From NCBI GenBank assembly GCA_020637055.1, contig JACJWR010000001.1, forward strand, positions 1 through 64,000: a DNA stretch of 64,000 bases, read 5' to 3'. This document shows, piece by piece, positions 25,256 through 34,604 of the stretch. The position numbers and the translations under genes were made by a program. This DNA comes from Actinomycetota bacterium. GTDB taxonomy: Bacteria > Actinomycetota > Actinomycetes > S36-B12 > UBA10799. Position 1 is the first letter of the stretch, and each line of letters opens with the position of its first letter. Below the pieces are notes generated by a model. That model worked only from the letters and a program-made list of their open reading frames with translations. It was not told the DNA's origin and did not search any database.

Positions 25256-26571
25256 TGGCAAGCCCCGCTTCGACCACCCGGAACAAGACCGGGCCGCCGA
25301 AGATCTCTTCGGGTCGGGAGTCCTACCGTTCCTGGCCCGGGCACGTCGCGCTGTGGACTGCCTTCGGCACCACCCTCGCCAACGAGGTGGTGCGGCACTT
25401 CGCCGAGTACGTCGTGGCGCCACCGCGACCGGACTATCCGCTGGCGCCGGCGAGTCTATGGCTGGTCGCCGTCGTCGCCGCGTGCTGCGGCGCGGTGGCG
25501 CTGACTGACCGTCGACCAGGCCTGATCCGGGAACTGCTCGCTGCAGGCTTGGGCACGCTGGGACTGCTTTCCGCCGTGGTCGCGGCGGTGACGCCGAACA
25601 CCCCGGCGCCACCTGGCACGATCCCATCGGACCCGGTGTCGTGGCTGCTGTTGGGGGTCGCGGCCGCCGGTCTGGTGCTGGCCGTTGCGACGCTTCCCGG
25701 TGAGGTACTGCTGCGAACGCTGTTCGCCGCCGGCCTGCTGGTGGCCGCGCTCAGCGTGCTCGCCGTGGTGATCCGGCTGTGGGCCATACCCTCCGAGGCC
25801 CAAGACCCGGTGCGGATACGTCCCGGCACGCTCCCCGCCCAGGGAATCTTCATGAACATCAACATCCTGGGGATGGTCGCGGCCGCAGCATTCGTCGTGC
25901 AGGTGGCCTACCTCAGGGTTGCCTGGCGGCGCCTGGCAGCGCCGGTCCGCTGGTTGCTCGTCGCCGTGGGGCCGGTGACCTCGCTGGTACTGGTGTGGAC
26001 GTCGTCATCGCGGACCGCCATCGGGGCCTCGCTGGCCGCCGTTGCCATCGGCTTCTTGCTGCCCTGGCGGCGGTGGCGAGGGTGGTGGCCGGCAACCGTG
26101 TTCGCAGTCGGGTGCGCGGCGGCGGTGCTGATGCCGATCTATGTGGCGGTGAGCTTGGGCTACAAATTCGGCGGTCGGCGCGACCTCTGGCCGCTGGTGT
26201 TCACCGAGATCGCCGAAAACCCGGTGCTCGGCCGCGGCTTCGGCAACATCAACGGCGAACAGCACGCCCACAACCAGCTGCTCGAAACGTGGCTGCAGGC
26301 AGGGCTGCTCGGGTTGCTGGTGTTGCTCGCGCTGGCGTTGCTCGGAGCCATCACCGCAGTGCGGATCGCGCCCTGGGACGGTCAGGTCGCGGTGGCAGTC
26401 GTCACCTTCTCGGCGCTGCTGTGGGGCACCGAGATCGTCTCTCCCTGGACGGTTACCCGGACGTTGCCGCTCCCCCTGCTGTTCAGCCTTCTCGGCCTGC
26501 TCGCGGGGATCGGGCTCGCCCGCGATCGTGGTTGGGGTGACGGCCACCGCGGTTCCGGCACCGTTCGCTGA
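25255..26571 (+). CDS. O-antigen ligase/polymerase-like membrane protein (WaaL/Wzy)
   Basis: 438 aa, GTG start sharing one base with the gmd stop. About 12 hydrophobic helices. The periplasmic-loop signature of the Wzy_C/WaaL family is plain: TSSSRTAIGA in the middle, then GGRRDLWPLVFTEIAENPVL and GRGFGNINGEQHAHNQLLE, with LETWLQAGLLGLL following. Such proteins polymerise or ligate lipid-linked oligosaccharide at the outer face of the membrane. It is the only candidate polymerase or ligase that I see in the locus. Confidence 0.87.
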   Translation: MASPASTTRNKTGPPKISSGRESYRSWPGHVALWTAFGTTLANEVVRHFAEYVVAPPRPDYPLAPASLWLVAVVAACCGAVALTDRRPGLIRELLAAGLGTLGLLSAVVAAVTPNTPAPPGTIPSDPVSWLLLGVAAAGLVLAVATLPGEVLLRTLFAAGLLVAALSVLAVVIRLWAIPSEAQDPVRIRPGTLPAQGIFMNINILGMVAAAAFVVQVAYLRVAWRRLAAPVRWLLVAVGPVTSLVLVWTSSSRTAIGASLAAVAIGFLLPWRRWRGWWPATVFAVGCAAAVLMPIYVAVSLGYKFGGRRDLWPLVFTEIAENPVLGRGFGNINGEQHAHNQLLETWLQAGLLGLLVLLALALLGAITAVRIAPWDGQVAVAVVTFSALLWGTEIVSPWTVTRTLPLPLLFSLLGLLAGIGLARDRGWGDGHRGSGTVR

Positions 26572-26627
26572 GTCCTGCCCTGCCACACCCGTCCGGGGCG
26601 GAACAATAGACCTGCCAGAATCAGCCC

Positions 26628-27572
26628 GTGAGAATCCTGGTCACCGGCGGCGCCGGCTTCATCGGATCCAACCTCGTACGGCGGCTGCTGGCCGACGGTG
26701 ATTCGGTCGCCGTGATCGACGACCTCTCGACCGGCTACCGCAGCAACCTCGACGGCCTGGACATCGACTTCTTCGAGGCGTCGATCCTCAACGAGGACGC
26801 GCTCGCGGACGCCGCGGACGGGGCCGAATCGATCATTCACCTGGGCGCGCTCGGGTCGGTGCCCCGGTCGGTGAAGGACCCGATGGCCTCGCACCAGGCC
26901 AACGCCACGGGCACCCTCATGGTCTGCCAAGCGGCCCAGCGGCATGGAGCCCATCTGGTGGCCGCGTCTTCGAGCTCGGTCTACGGGTCGACGCCGGATC
27001 TGCCCCGCCGGGAGAACTTGCCGACGCGACCGATGTCGCCGTACGCCGTCACCAAACTCGCCACCGAGTCCTATCTGCTGGCGTTCGGCGCCTCCTACGA
27101 CCTGCCGACGCTGCCGTTCCGGTTCTTCAACGTCTACGGACCCCGACAGGCGGCCGGCCACGTCTACGCGGCCGTGATCCCGGTGTTCATCGATGCGGCG
27201 CTGCGCGGCGAACCGCTTCCCCTCAACGGCGACGGTCTGCAATCGCGCGACTTCACCTTCGTGGACACCGTCACCTGGGTGCTGGCCGACTCGGCACACC
27301 GGCGGGTCACGTCCGATCGACCGGTCAACCTCGCGATTGGCGCGAATGTGACGCTGCGGGATCTGATCGCCGAACTCGAAGAAATGCTCGGTCGCGAATT
27401 GCCGATCGAGCAACGGCCCCCGCGGGTGGGAGACGTGCGTGCCAGCCAGTCGGATCCATCGCTGCTGCGCAGCCTGTTCCCGGACGTCCCGGAGGTGGCG
27501 TTCCGCACCGGACTGGGGGCAACGTTGGAGTGGTTCACAACGCTGCCGCAGTACGCCGCCGAACAGCGGTAG
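26628..27572 (+). CDS. NAD-dependent epimerase/dehydratase (extended SDR)
   Basis: 314 aa, GTG start. NAD-binding ILVTGGAGFIGSNLVRRLL, then VIDDLSTGYRSNLDGL, catalytic Ser in ASSSSVYGSTPDL and the Tyr-x3-Lys in SPYAVTKLATESY, then RFFNVYGPRQAAGHVYAAVI and SRDFTFVDTVTW. The pattern fits UDP-sugar 4-epimerases of the WbpP/GalE type; GDP-sugar reductase activity downstream of gmd cannot be excluded. It lies 56 bp after the ligase-like gene and probably belongs to the gmd operon. Confidence 0.83.
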   Translation: MRILVTGGAGFIGSNLVRRLLADGDSVAVIDDLSTGYRSNLDGLDIDFFEASILNEDALADAADGAESIIHLGALGSVPRSVKDPMASHQANATGTLMVCQAAQRHGAHLVAASSSSVYGSTPDLPRRENLPTRPMSPYAVTKLATESYLLAFGASYDLPTLPFRFFNVYGPRQAAGHVYAAVIPVFIDAALRGEPLPLNGDGLQSRDFTFVDTVTWVLADSAHRRVTSDRPVNLAIGANVTLRDLIAELEEMLGRELPIEQRPPRVGDVRASQSDPSLLRSLFPDVPEVAFRTGLGATLEWFTTLPQYAAEQR

Positions 27573-27609
27573 CGGCCGGCGGGTTCGGCTCGACCTACTG
27601 GAGCAGGCC

Positions 27610-30186
27610 CTATTGGTAGTAGCCCAGGACGTCGACGATCACGTGGTTGGACGCCGATGATCCGTTGTACACGCGTACCCACCGCTGATCCGAGATACCC
27701 ACCAGCAGCCCATTGGCCCGGGTGTCGTCACCTCCGACCGGCCAGTTGATCACCGACGCATTGGGCTTCGGGATGCCATCCGGCCACAGCCGGAGATGGC
27801 CGCCGGGACTGGGGGCCGAAAGCGGGACGGTGATGTTGTACGCCATGGCACTGGCACCGGCCGGGACCACGTTGGGAGACGTGACGTTGCCGACGCCGTC
27901 CCGGCCGTCGCCGACATACACCGCACGTTCGGTGCCCGGCAGCATCGCCCCCGGTTGCGGCTGCGGTTGCCGGGAGTCATAGGCGCGGGCCGGCGAAATC
28001 GGATAGAACAACTGCCCGGTGTCGGTGTAGTAGCCGACCACGTCCACCAAGATCCGCACGTCCGTGCCAGCCGCGTTGTAGACCGCGATGGTGCGGTCCG
28101 GTGCCACCTTCACCACCAGGCCGTTGGCGATCTTGTCCATCGGGTTGAGCCAGTTGATCGCCGACGATTCGGTGCTCTTGACGTCACCGGGCATGACCCG
28201 CAGATGGCCGGCGCTACCCGGCTCCACGACCGTGATGTTGTAGGCGATGGCCTCGGTGCCGACCGGCACCACATTCTGTTGACCGTCGATGCCGGTGTGC
28301 ACGCCGATGACGCGAGTCTCCCCGGGCTGCAGCCGACCGCCGGAAACGTCCGAATCGTGCACCCGGGTGGGGTCGATGGGGTTGAACAGGCTGCCCCCCG
28401 GCGGGTTCTCCGACCCTTGGGGCAGGAAGTAGCCCAGCACGTCCACCACCGCATCCGCCGGCTGGCCGAGGGCGTTGTACACCCGGATCTCACGGTAGGC
28501 ATCGATCTGCACCACAAGGCCGTTGGCGATGTTCTGACCTGCGGCCACGTTGATCGCCGACGCGGCCGTGTAGGCGGTGCTGCCGGGCATCACTCGAAGG
28601 TGACCGTTGACCGCTGGATTCGGAATGGTGAGGTTGTAGGCGATGGCCACCGCGCCGTCCGGAACCACCGGCGCCCCGCTCCCGGCTTCCGCACCGACGA
28701 ACACTTCGCGCGCCTCCCGTGGTGCGATCTGCCCGGTGGGGTCGGTGCGGGTGTCGAGCACCCGCGCCGGGTCGATCGGGTAGAAGACCGAGCCGACGCC
28801 TGCCGGGGTGACGGGCTTGACCGGGAACTGCAGCGCATTCACCGGGCGGATCAGGCCGTAGCCGTACGTGCTGTCCCAACCGGGGGTGCCGAGGTCTTGG
28901 GCGGTGGAAGTGAGGAGATTGGCCAACTCCCCCCGTGTCATCGCCGGTTGGTGCTGGCGCAGTAGGGCCATTGCGGCCGTGACGTGCGGCGTGGCCATCG
29001 AAGTGCCGCTGAACCAGCCGTAACGACCCCATTCCGGGGAACCCACATTGACCGTCGAGATGGTGGCCGTACCCGGCGCCACCACGTCGACGTAGTTGCC
29101 GCGCGTCGAACTCGAAGCGATGTTCTTCGCCGAATCGATGTTCCCGACCCCGATGACGTCGGGGTAGGCGGCCGGGTAGCTGATGCGGTTTGTGGTGGGT
29201 CCGTCGTTGCCGACTGCGGCCACCAGGACGGCATCGAGGTACTGCGCGTGCGCAACGGCCACCTCCAGCACCGGATCGCTGGGGGATCCCAACGTCCCGA
29301 GCGACATGTTGAGCACGGTGGCACCGTTGTCCACCGCCCAGTCGATGCCGCGGGCGAGCGTGGTGGTGTCGCCCGAACCGCTCGGGGGGATCACCTCCAC
29401 CGGCATCACGCGGGCACCGGGAGCCATCCCGGAGACGCCGATCCCGTTGCCGGTGATGGCGCCGATGGTGCCGGCGACGTGGGTGCCGTGGTCGGTACGA
29501 TTCTCTGGCGCTGTTTGCGCCACCAAGGTGCAGCCGCCGGTATCGCAGCTGGCACCGGGCACGATGGAGGCCGCCAGGTCCGGGTGGGTGGTGTCGACTC
29601 CTTGATCGAGCACGGCGACGACCTGTTCGGCGCCGGTGGCGTATTGCCAGGCGTAGTTGCTGCAGCCGTACCGGCTGGAAGCCCCGGCGATCGGATCGGT
29701 GCACAGCATGTCGGGGGCGTACTGGTTCCAGGGGAACGGCAGCACGAGGTTCTCCGGCCGGTAGGGATCCGTGGCGGCCGGTGTGGTGGTGGCCGCGGAC
29801 TCGCCGAAGGTCACGATGGGTTGCGGGATCCCGACCGCGAGGGTGTCCGGGCGGGCGGCGGCCGCGTCGATCACCGCGAGCGCCTCCTCCGGTCCGGTGG
29901 CGCGGATGGTGCTGATGGACAACCCGGCGCCGCCGTCGCTGGTGGCCACCCCAACCTCGATCGTCTCGCCGGGGGCCACCTGGTCACGCACGGTGGACTC
30001 GTCGCTGCGCAGCGGGTCACCGTCGGGGATCAGCACCTCGGGTGCCGGCTCGGGGGCGTCGGCCGCCTCGACAACCTGGGGCAGACCGGCTCCGATCCCT
30101 TCGGGTACGGCTGCCACAAGGGTCGGCGAAGCGACGACGATCGCCGCTGCCCCCACCGCGGCTGCGAGCAGCCGGACCCCAGCCAA
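27610..30186 (-). CDS. Secreted subtilisin-like (S8) protease with three C-terminal repeats, 1
   Basis: 858 aa, TTG start with AAGGGAG about 11 bp upstream; the signal peptide (LLAAAVGAAAIVVASPTLVAA) begins immediately. A propeptide-like segment runs to about residue 140. The S8 triad is intact: Asp194 in VVAVLDQGVDTTHPDLA, His233 in TDHGTHVAGT, Ser396 in FSGTSMATPH, with the oxyanion Asn327 in AAVGNDGP. From about 466 three repeats of 125-135 residues follow, each with P-I-x-P-x-R, AYN(L/I)T, GHLR, a central A/S-INW or INV, and an ending VDVLGYF/VVGYY/VLGYY. Such repeats are common on actinobacterial exported proteins and may bind the cell surface. It is adjacent to a paralogue on the same strand. 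Confidence 0.88.
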   Translation of the reverse strand: MAGVRLLAAAVGAAAIVVASPTLVAAVPEGIGAGLPQVVEAADAPEPAPEVLIPDGDPLRSDESTVRDQVAPGETIEVGVATSDGGAGLSISTIRATGPEEALAVIDAAAARPDTLAVGIPQPIVTFGESAATTTPAATDPYRPENLVLPFPWNQYAPDMLCTDPIAGASSRYGCSNYAWQYATGAEQVVAVLDQGVDTTHPDLAASIVPGASCDTGGCTLVAQTAPENRTDHGTHVAGTIGAITGNGIGVSGMAPGARVMPVEVIPPSGSGDTTTLARGIDWAVDNGATVLNMSLGTLGSPSDPVLEVAVAHAQYLDAVLVAAVGNDGPTTNRISYPAAYPDVIGVGNIDSAKNIASSSTRGNYVDVVAPGTATISTVNVGSPEWGRYGWFSGTSMATPHVTAAMALLRQHQPAMTRGELANLLTSTAQDLGTPGWDSTYGYGLIRPVNALQFPVKPVTPAGVGSVFYPIDPARVLDTRTDPTGQIAPREAREVFVGAEAGSGAPVVPDGAVAIAYNLTIPNPAVNGHLRVMPGSTAYTAASAINVAAGQNIANGLVVQIDAYREIRVYNALGQPADAVVDVLGYFLPQGSENPPGGSLFNPIDPTRVHDSDVSGGRLQPGETRVIGVHTGIDGQQNVVPVGTEAIAYNITVVEPGSAGHLRVMPGDVKSTESSAINWLNPMDKIANGLVVKVAPDRTIAVYNAAGTDVRILVDVVGYYTDTGQLFYPISPARAYDSRQPQPQPGAMLPGTERAVYVGDGRDGVGNVTSPNVVPAGASAMAYNITVPLSAPSPGGHLRLWPDGIPKPNASVINWPVGGDDTRANGLLVGISDQRWVRVYNGSSASNHVIVDVLGYYQ

Positions 30187-30398
30187 GGTGGATCATCTCC
30201 CTTCCCGGTAGTTGCCGGTGAGCACCGACGGCGCCGCTGCGCCTGGCTACGCCACCTGAGGCGACCCACGCGTGGGGGCGGCGCGGATCCCTATAGGGAG
30301 TCGACAGTAACCCGGATCGACTCAATGCGCGTGCAGCACATGGGTGATGTGCGATCCGTCACGCGGGCCTCAACAGGCACCCACCAGGCCATGATCCA

Positions 30399-32972
30399 CT
30401 AGGCGTAGTAGCCGAGCACGTCGACGATCACATGGTTCGCTTCGGCGGATCCGTTGTGGACGCCGATCTCGCGCGAGTCGGAGATCCCCACCAGCGCGCC
30501 GTTCGCCCGGGTGCCGCCGCCGGCCGCCCAGTTGAGCACCGAGGCTCCGGGGAGCGGGTGCTGAGCCGGCCACAGCCGCAGGTGCCCGCCGCCGTTGCCC
30601 GGTGCTGGCGGCACGGTGACGTTGTAGGCGACCGCCACCGCCTCGTCCGGCACCACGTCGACCGCGATGACGTTGCCGAAGGCGTCTCGACCGTCGCCGA
30701 GGTAGACGGTGCGGGCGTCACCGGGCGCGAGCGGTCCGGGCGCGGGTGACGCCTGCCGGGAGTCGTAGGCGCGGGCGGGTGCGATGGGGTGGAACAGGGC
30801 ACCGTCGCCGGGTCGGTAGTAGCCGGCGACGTCCACCAGGAAACGCACCGGCGCCGACGAGCCGTTGAACACCCGAATCGTGCGCTGGGCCGGTATCGCC
30901 ACCACCAGACCGTTGGCAACCTTGTCACCGGCGCGGGTCCAGTTGATGGCCGACGCCGCGGTGGTGGTGGCGTCGCCCGGCATCACCCGAAGGTGCCCAG
31001 GTGAGGTCGGTTCGACCACCGTGAGGTTGTAGGCGACGGCGGTGGCTCCCTCCGGCACCGCAACGACGGCGTCCGGGTCGGCGGCGACGCTCACCAGTCG
31101 AGTTTCGCCGGGGGCCAGCAGCCCGGTCTGGCTCCCCGCCGCGTCGTAGACCCGCAGCGGGGCGATCGGGGTGAAGCCGCCGACCGACGAACCGGCTTGG
31201 CCGGGGGCCGTGAAGTAGCCGAGCACGTCGACGACGGCGTTGACCGCGGCACCGGCCGCGTTGAACACCCGGATCTGATCGGCGTCGTCGATGGCCACCA
31301 CGGATCCGTTGGCGATGGTCTCGCGGGCGGCGAAGTTGATCGCCGACGTCGGTGAGGCGGAAACGTCGCCCGGCATCACCCGCAAGTGCCCGGCGGCCGC
31401 CGGATCGGCCACGGTGAGGTTGTAGGCGATGGCCACGGCGTCCGGCGGAATCACCGTGCGCCCGGTGCCAACTTCGCTGGACACCTTGGCGGTTCGCGTC
31501 TGGTGCGGCCCGATCGGACCTGAGAGGCGGGTGTCGAGCACCCGGGCAGGCGCGATGGGTACAAAACCCAGGCCGACCATCACCGGCGCCGAGGCTCCGC
31601 TGAGGTTCAACGCGGCGAGCGGATTGACTATGCCGGCACCGAACCCGGCATCGCGACCCGGTGGCCCCTCATCGTCGGCTGTGTCCATGAGCCGTCCGGC
31701 CACCCCGGCGCCGCGCAGTTGCGGGAAGTGTTGCCGCAGCAATGCTGCCGCCGCCGCGACGTGGGGCGTCGCCATCGAGGTGCCGCTGTAGTAGCCGTAG
31801 CGCTCCCCGGGCAGCGTCGAGACCACCATGAAACCCGGTGCGGTGAGGTCCACCCAGTCCCCGCGCGCGGAGCTGTCGTCGAGCACCCGGTCGGCGGTGA
31901 TGGATCCCACGCCCAGCACACCGGGGTAGGCGGCCGGGTAGGCGAGGAAATTGTCGGTGGGACCGCTGTTGCCGGCAGCAGCAACCACGACCACGCCCAA
32001 GCGGATCGCGTTGGCCACCGCGGCTGCGAGCACCGGATCGCTGCTCGCGCCGGCCTTCGTGGCGAGCGAGAGGTTGATCACCGTGGCGCCGTTGTCCACC
32101 GCCCACGTGACACCGGCGGCGACGTCGGTGCTCCAGCCGGATCCGTCTTTCGTCAGCACCTGCACCGGCAGCACTTTCGCCTGCGGCGCCAGCCCGGCGA
32201 TGCCGATGCCGTTGCCCGCCACCGCCGCCACGATGCCCGCCACGTGGGTGCCGTGCTCGGAGTAGTCCGCGGGGTTGGTTGCACCCACCTTGATGCACGG
32301 CTGATTCCCCACGTTCAGGCATTTGCCACCCGGCAACGTCGAGGCCGCCAGGTCCGGGTGGGAGGTGTCCACCCCGGCGTCCACCACCGCCACCACCTGC
32401 CCCTTTCCGGTGGCCAGCGCCATCGCGTCACCGGTGCAGGAGTAGTGGGGGTTGGCCCGGGCGGTGGGGTCGGCGCAGAGCAGATCGAGGGCGTATTGGT
32501 TGTAGGGCCAGGGTCGGGCGGTGGTGGTCGGCCGGTAGAAGTCAAGGCCAGCGGCGGCGCCGACGTCCGCCTGCGCCGGCACCACCGGGGACGCTTCGGA
32601 GCTCTGAACGACTTGCGGCAGTCCGACCGCGACCGTCGCCGGCTGTGCTGCCACGTCACGCACGACTTCGCCGACCTGTTCCGGCCCGACCGCTTCGATG
32701 GTGCGGACTTCGAATTCGCCGGTCGCCGCATCCACCGCCGCGACCCCGACCGTGGTGGCCTCCCCCGGATCCACCGCGCGGGCGATCTCGGCCTCCGACG
32801 GCGTGGCCGGCACCGGGGTTTCAGCTGCGGCGAGCACCTGTTGCACCGCTTGTTCGGCCGCCGGGGCGATCGGTTGCGGATTCGCGCTGGCAACGGCCGG
32901 TGTCACCTGCGCGAGCGCCAGACACAGCGCAGCGACCGACGCTGTGCGCCCGGACGCTCGCCACCACCGCAT
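30399..32972 (-). CDS. Secreted subtilisin-like (S8) protease with three C-terminal repeats, 2
   Basis: 857 aa from ATG 32972, preceded by an A/G-rich GAAAGAGGGAAAG ribosome binding site; the signal peptide is RASGRTASVAALCLALAQVT. The triad is intact: VVAVVDAGVDTSHPDLA, YSEHGTHVAGIV and YYSGTSMATPHVAA, with AAAGNSGP for the oxyanion. Two extra Cys pairs in the catalytic domain suit an exported protein. Three C-terminal repeats end in VDVLGYFTAP, VDVAGYYRPG and VDVLGYYA, matching the downstream paralogue. The pair arose by duplication but the copies differ widely. Role unknown; processing of surface proteins or scavenging are both possible. A near-perfect dyad lies 28 bp upstream. Confidence 0.88.
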   Translation of the reverse strand: MRWWRASGRTASVAALCLALAQVTPAVASANPQPIAPAAEQAVQQVLAAAETPVPATPSEAEIARAVDPGEATTVGVAAVDAATGEFEVRTIEAVGPEQVGEVVRDVAAQPATVAVGLPQVVQSSEASPVVPAQADVGAAAGLDFYRPTTTARPWPYNQYALDLLCADPTARANPHYSCTGDAMALATGKGQVVAVVDAGVDTSHPDLAASTLPGGKCLNVGNQPCIKVGATNPADYSEHGTHVAGIVAAVAGNGIGIAGLAPQAKVLPVQVLTKDGSGWSTDVAAGVTWAVDNGATVINLSLATKAGASSDPVLAAAVANAIRLGVVVVAAAGNSGPTDNFLAYPAAYPGVLGVGSITADRVLDDSSARGDWVDLTAPGFMVVSTLPGERYGYYSGTSMATPHVAAAAALLRQHFPQLRGAGVAGRLMDTADDEGPPGRDAGFGAGIVNPLAALNLSGASAPVMVGLGFVPIAPARVLDTRLSGPIGPHQTRTAKVSSEVGTGRTVIPPDAVAIAYNLTVADPAAAGHLRVMPGDVSASPTSAINFAARETIANGSVVAIDDADQIRVFNAAGAAVNAVVDVLGYFTAPGQAGSSVGGFTPIAPLRVYDAAGSQTGLLAPGETRLVSVAADPDAVVAVPEGATAVAYNLTVVEPTSPGHLRVMPGDATTTAASAINWTRAGDKVANGLVVAIPAQRTIRVFNGSSAPVRFLVDVAGYYRPGDGALFHPIAPARAYDSRQASPAPGPLAPGDARTVYLGDGRDAFGNVIAVDVVPDEAVAVAYNVTVPPAPGNGGGHLRLWPAQHPLPGASVLNWAAGGGTRANGALVGISDSREIGVHNGSAEANHVIVDVLGYYA

Positions 32973-32999
32973 GCGACTTTCCCTCTTTCCGTGCCGCCG

Positions 33000-33025
33000 A
33001 AGATTCGCTTCTCTAAGCAAATCTT
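33000..33025. promoter_or_regulatory. 11-bp inverted repeat upstream of protease 2
   Basis: AAGATTCGCTT (33000-33010) and AAGCAAATCTT (33015-33025) are reverse complements apart from one position, separated by 4 nt. It sits between two divergent units, 28 bp before the protease start and about 110 bp before the DUF2142 gene. It could be an operator or, in the protease mRNA, a 5' hairpin. Confidence 0.5.
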
Positions 33026-33136
33026 GACTCTTGCCTCTCCCATCTTCGACCGTAACCCCCACCCGACTTGAGGCGGGGGTGAATTGCCGAGCAGTGTCGC
33101 GGCGGCACGGCCGACGGCGGTGTCTAGGCTTGCGAC

Positions 33137-34603
33137 GTGCCCGCCGCGCCCGCTCACACTCGGAGGGTGTGGCGTGTGGTGGCGATCGTCGCGATCGGGC
33201 TGGCGCTGTGGGCTGCGCTCGCGGCCTGGGCGGCGAGTTCGCCCTGGGGATCCGCGCCGGACGACGACTACCACACCGCCATGACCTACTGTGCGGCTGG
33301 CGAGTTGGACTGCGTGCGCGAGGGCAAGCGGGAGTCGATCTGCTACGCCCTGCGTAGCGAAGTCCCCGGCGAATGCGACCTCACGGGGGAGCTTTCGGCG
33401 CCGCCGGGCGAGGGGATCATCGAGGGCTGGTACCCACCGATGTATTACGCGGTGGCGGGAGTCTTCATCGATGATACTGTGGCGGGCACGGCGCGCAACA
33501 TCCGCCTGGCGAACGCCGCCCTCACGGTGGCGCTGGTGATCGGATCGGTGGCGTTGAGCAGGCCGAGCATTCGACTCGCGGTGGCGCTCAGTTGGCTGGT
33601 GGCCAGCGTGCCGATGGGAGTGTTCCTGTTCGGCAGCATGAGTCCGAGCGCCTGGGCCACCTTGGGCGTGGCCAGCATGTGGGGGCCACTGCTATCGCTG
33701 CTCACCATGCCCAGCTTCCGGGGCAGGGCCAACCTGGTCACGCTGGTGGCCCGGCTGGCCTTCATCGAGGTGGCAGTGCTGCTCAGCCTGGGAAGCCGCA
33801 GCGAACCGCCGGTCTACATCGGGATTCTCACCGCGGCGGTGACGATCATCGCGTTTCCTTGGCGGCCGGCGGAATGGCGGCGCCGACGCAACTGGATCTT
33901 CGTGGTGCCGGTGCTGATCGGTGTGCAGGCGTTGACCTTCCTGCTGACGTTCACCTCAGCCAAGATCTCCGACCGTCAGAGTGGGGCGCCGGACCCCTTG
34001 GGTCCATGGGAGGTCGCGGTGGACGCGCTCGCTCTGCCCGCCCGCCTGCTCGCCGACCCGCTGCTGGGCTGGCTGGATACTCCCAGTCCGCCCTTGGCCC
34101 GGGCACTGGTGGCCGGGGCCTACTTCGGATCGATCCTGATCGGACTCGGTGTGCTCTACCGGCGCAAGGTCGCCGGGTTGGCGTTCTACTTCCTCGCCAG
34201 CTGGGCGTTCGTGGCGCTGGTCCTGGCCAGCGCCAGCGCTCCCGGGCAACTGCAGCCGCGGTACTTCCTGCCGTTGCTGTTCGGTTTGGTCGGGATCGCG
34301 CTGCTGCCCGTGCTCGGGCAACGACCGACCGCACCCACCAGGGTGCAGGCCATCATCATCGCCATCGCACTCGGGGGCGCCAACCTCCTGGCGCTGCTGT
34401 GGAACAACGTCCGCTACCTCGACGGCCTGGACGGCAGCCCGATCTCCGCCGCCCGCGTGCTCGACGCGGCCACACCGGCGTGGTGGCACAGCTCGCCATT
34501 CGATCCGGGCACCACCTGGCTGCTGGGCTCGTCCGCCTTCCTTGCGGCGGCGGTCGGTGGCGTGCTGCTGACGTTGTCGGTCGCCGACGAGGCGGAGAGT
34601 TGA
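33137..34603 (+). CDS. DUF2142-like polytopic membrane protein
   Basis: 488 aa, GTG start. After a first helix comes SSPWGSAPDDDYHTAMTYC, the acidic extracytoplasmic motif expected after helix 1 in GT-C-like membrane proteins and typical of DUF2142. Then WYPPMYYAVAG and at least nine further helices. The acid pair in the first loop suggests a polyprenyl-phosphate-sugar-dependent glycosyltransferase working at the outer face, but this is inference from the fold. It is the first of three tightly packed genes (1-bp gap, then 4-bp overlap) with a glycosyltransferase and a methyltransferase. Confidence 0.72.
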   Translation: MPAAPAHTRRVWRVVAIVAIGLALWAALAAWAASSPWGSAPDDDYHTAMTYCAAGELDCVREGKRESICYALRSEVPGECDLTGELSAPPGEGIIEGWYPPMYYAVAGVFIDDTVAGTARNIRLANAALTVALVIGSVALSRPSIRLAVALSWLVASVPMGVFLFGSMSPSAWATLGVASMWGPLLSLLTMPSFRGRANLVTLVARLAFIEVAVLLSLGSRSEPPVYIGILTAAVTIIAFPWRPAEWRRRRNWIFVVPVLIGVQALTFLLTFTSAKISDRQSGAPDPLGPWEVAVDALALPARLLADPLLGWLDTPSPPLARALVAGAYFGSILIGLGVLYRRKVAGLAFYFLASWAFVALVLASASAPGQLQPRYFLPLLFGLVGIALLPVLGQRPTAPTRVQAIIIAIALGGANLLALLWNNVRYLDGLDGSPISAARVLDAATPAWWHSSPFDPGTTWLLGSSAFLAAAVGGVLLTLSVADEAES

Positions 34604-34604
34604 C

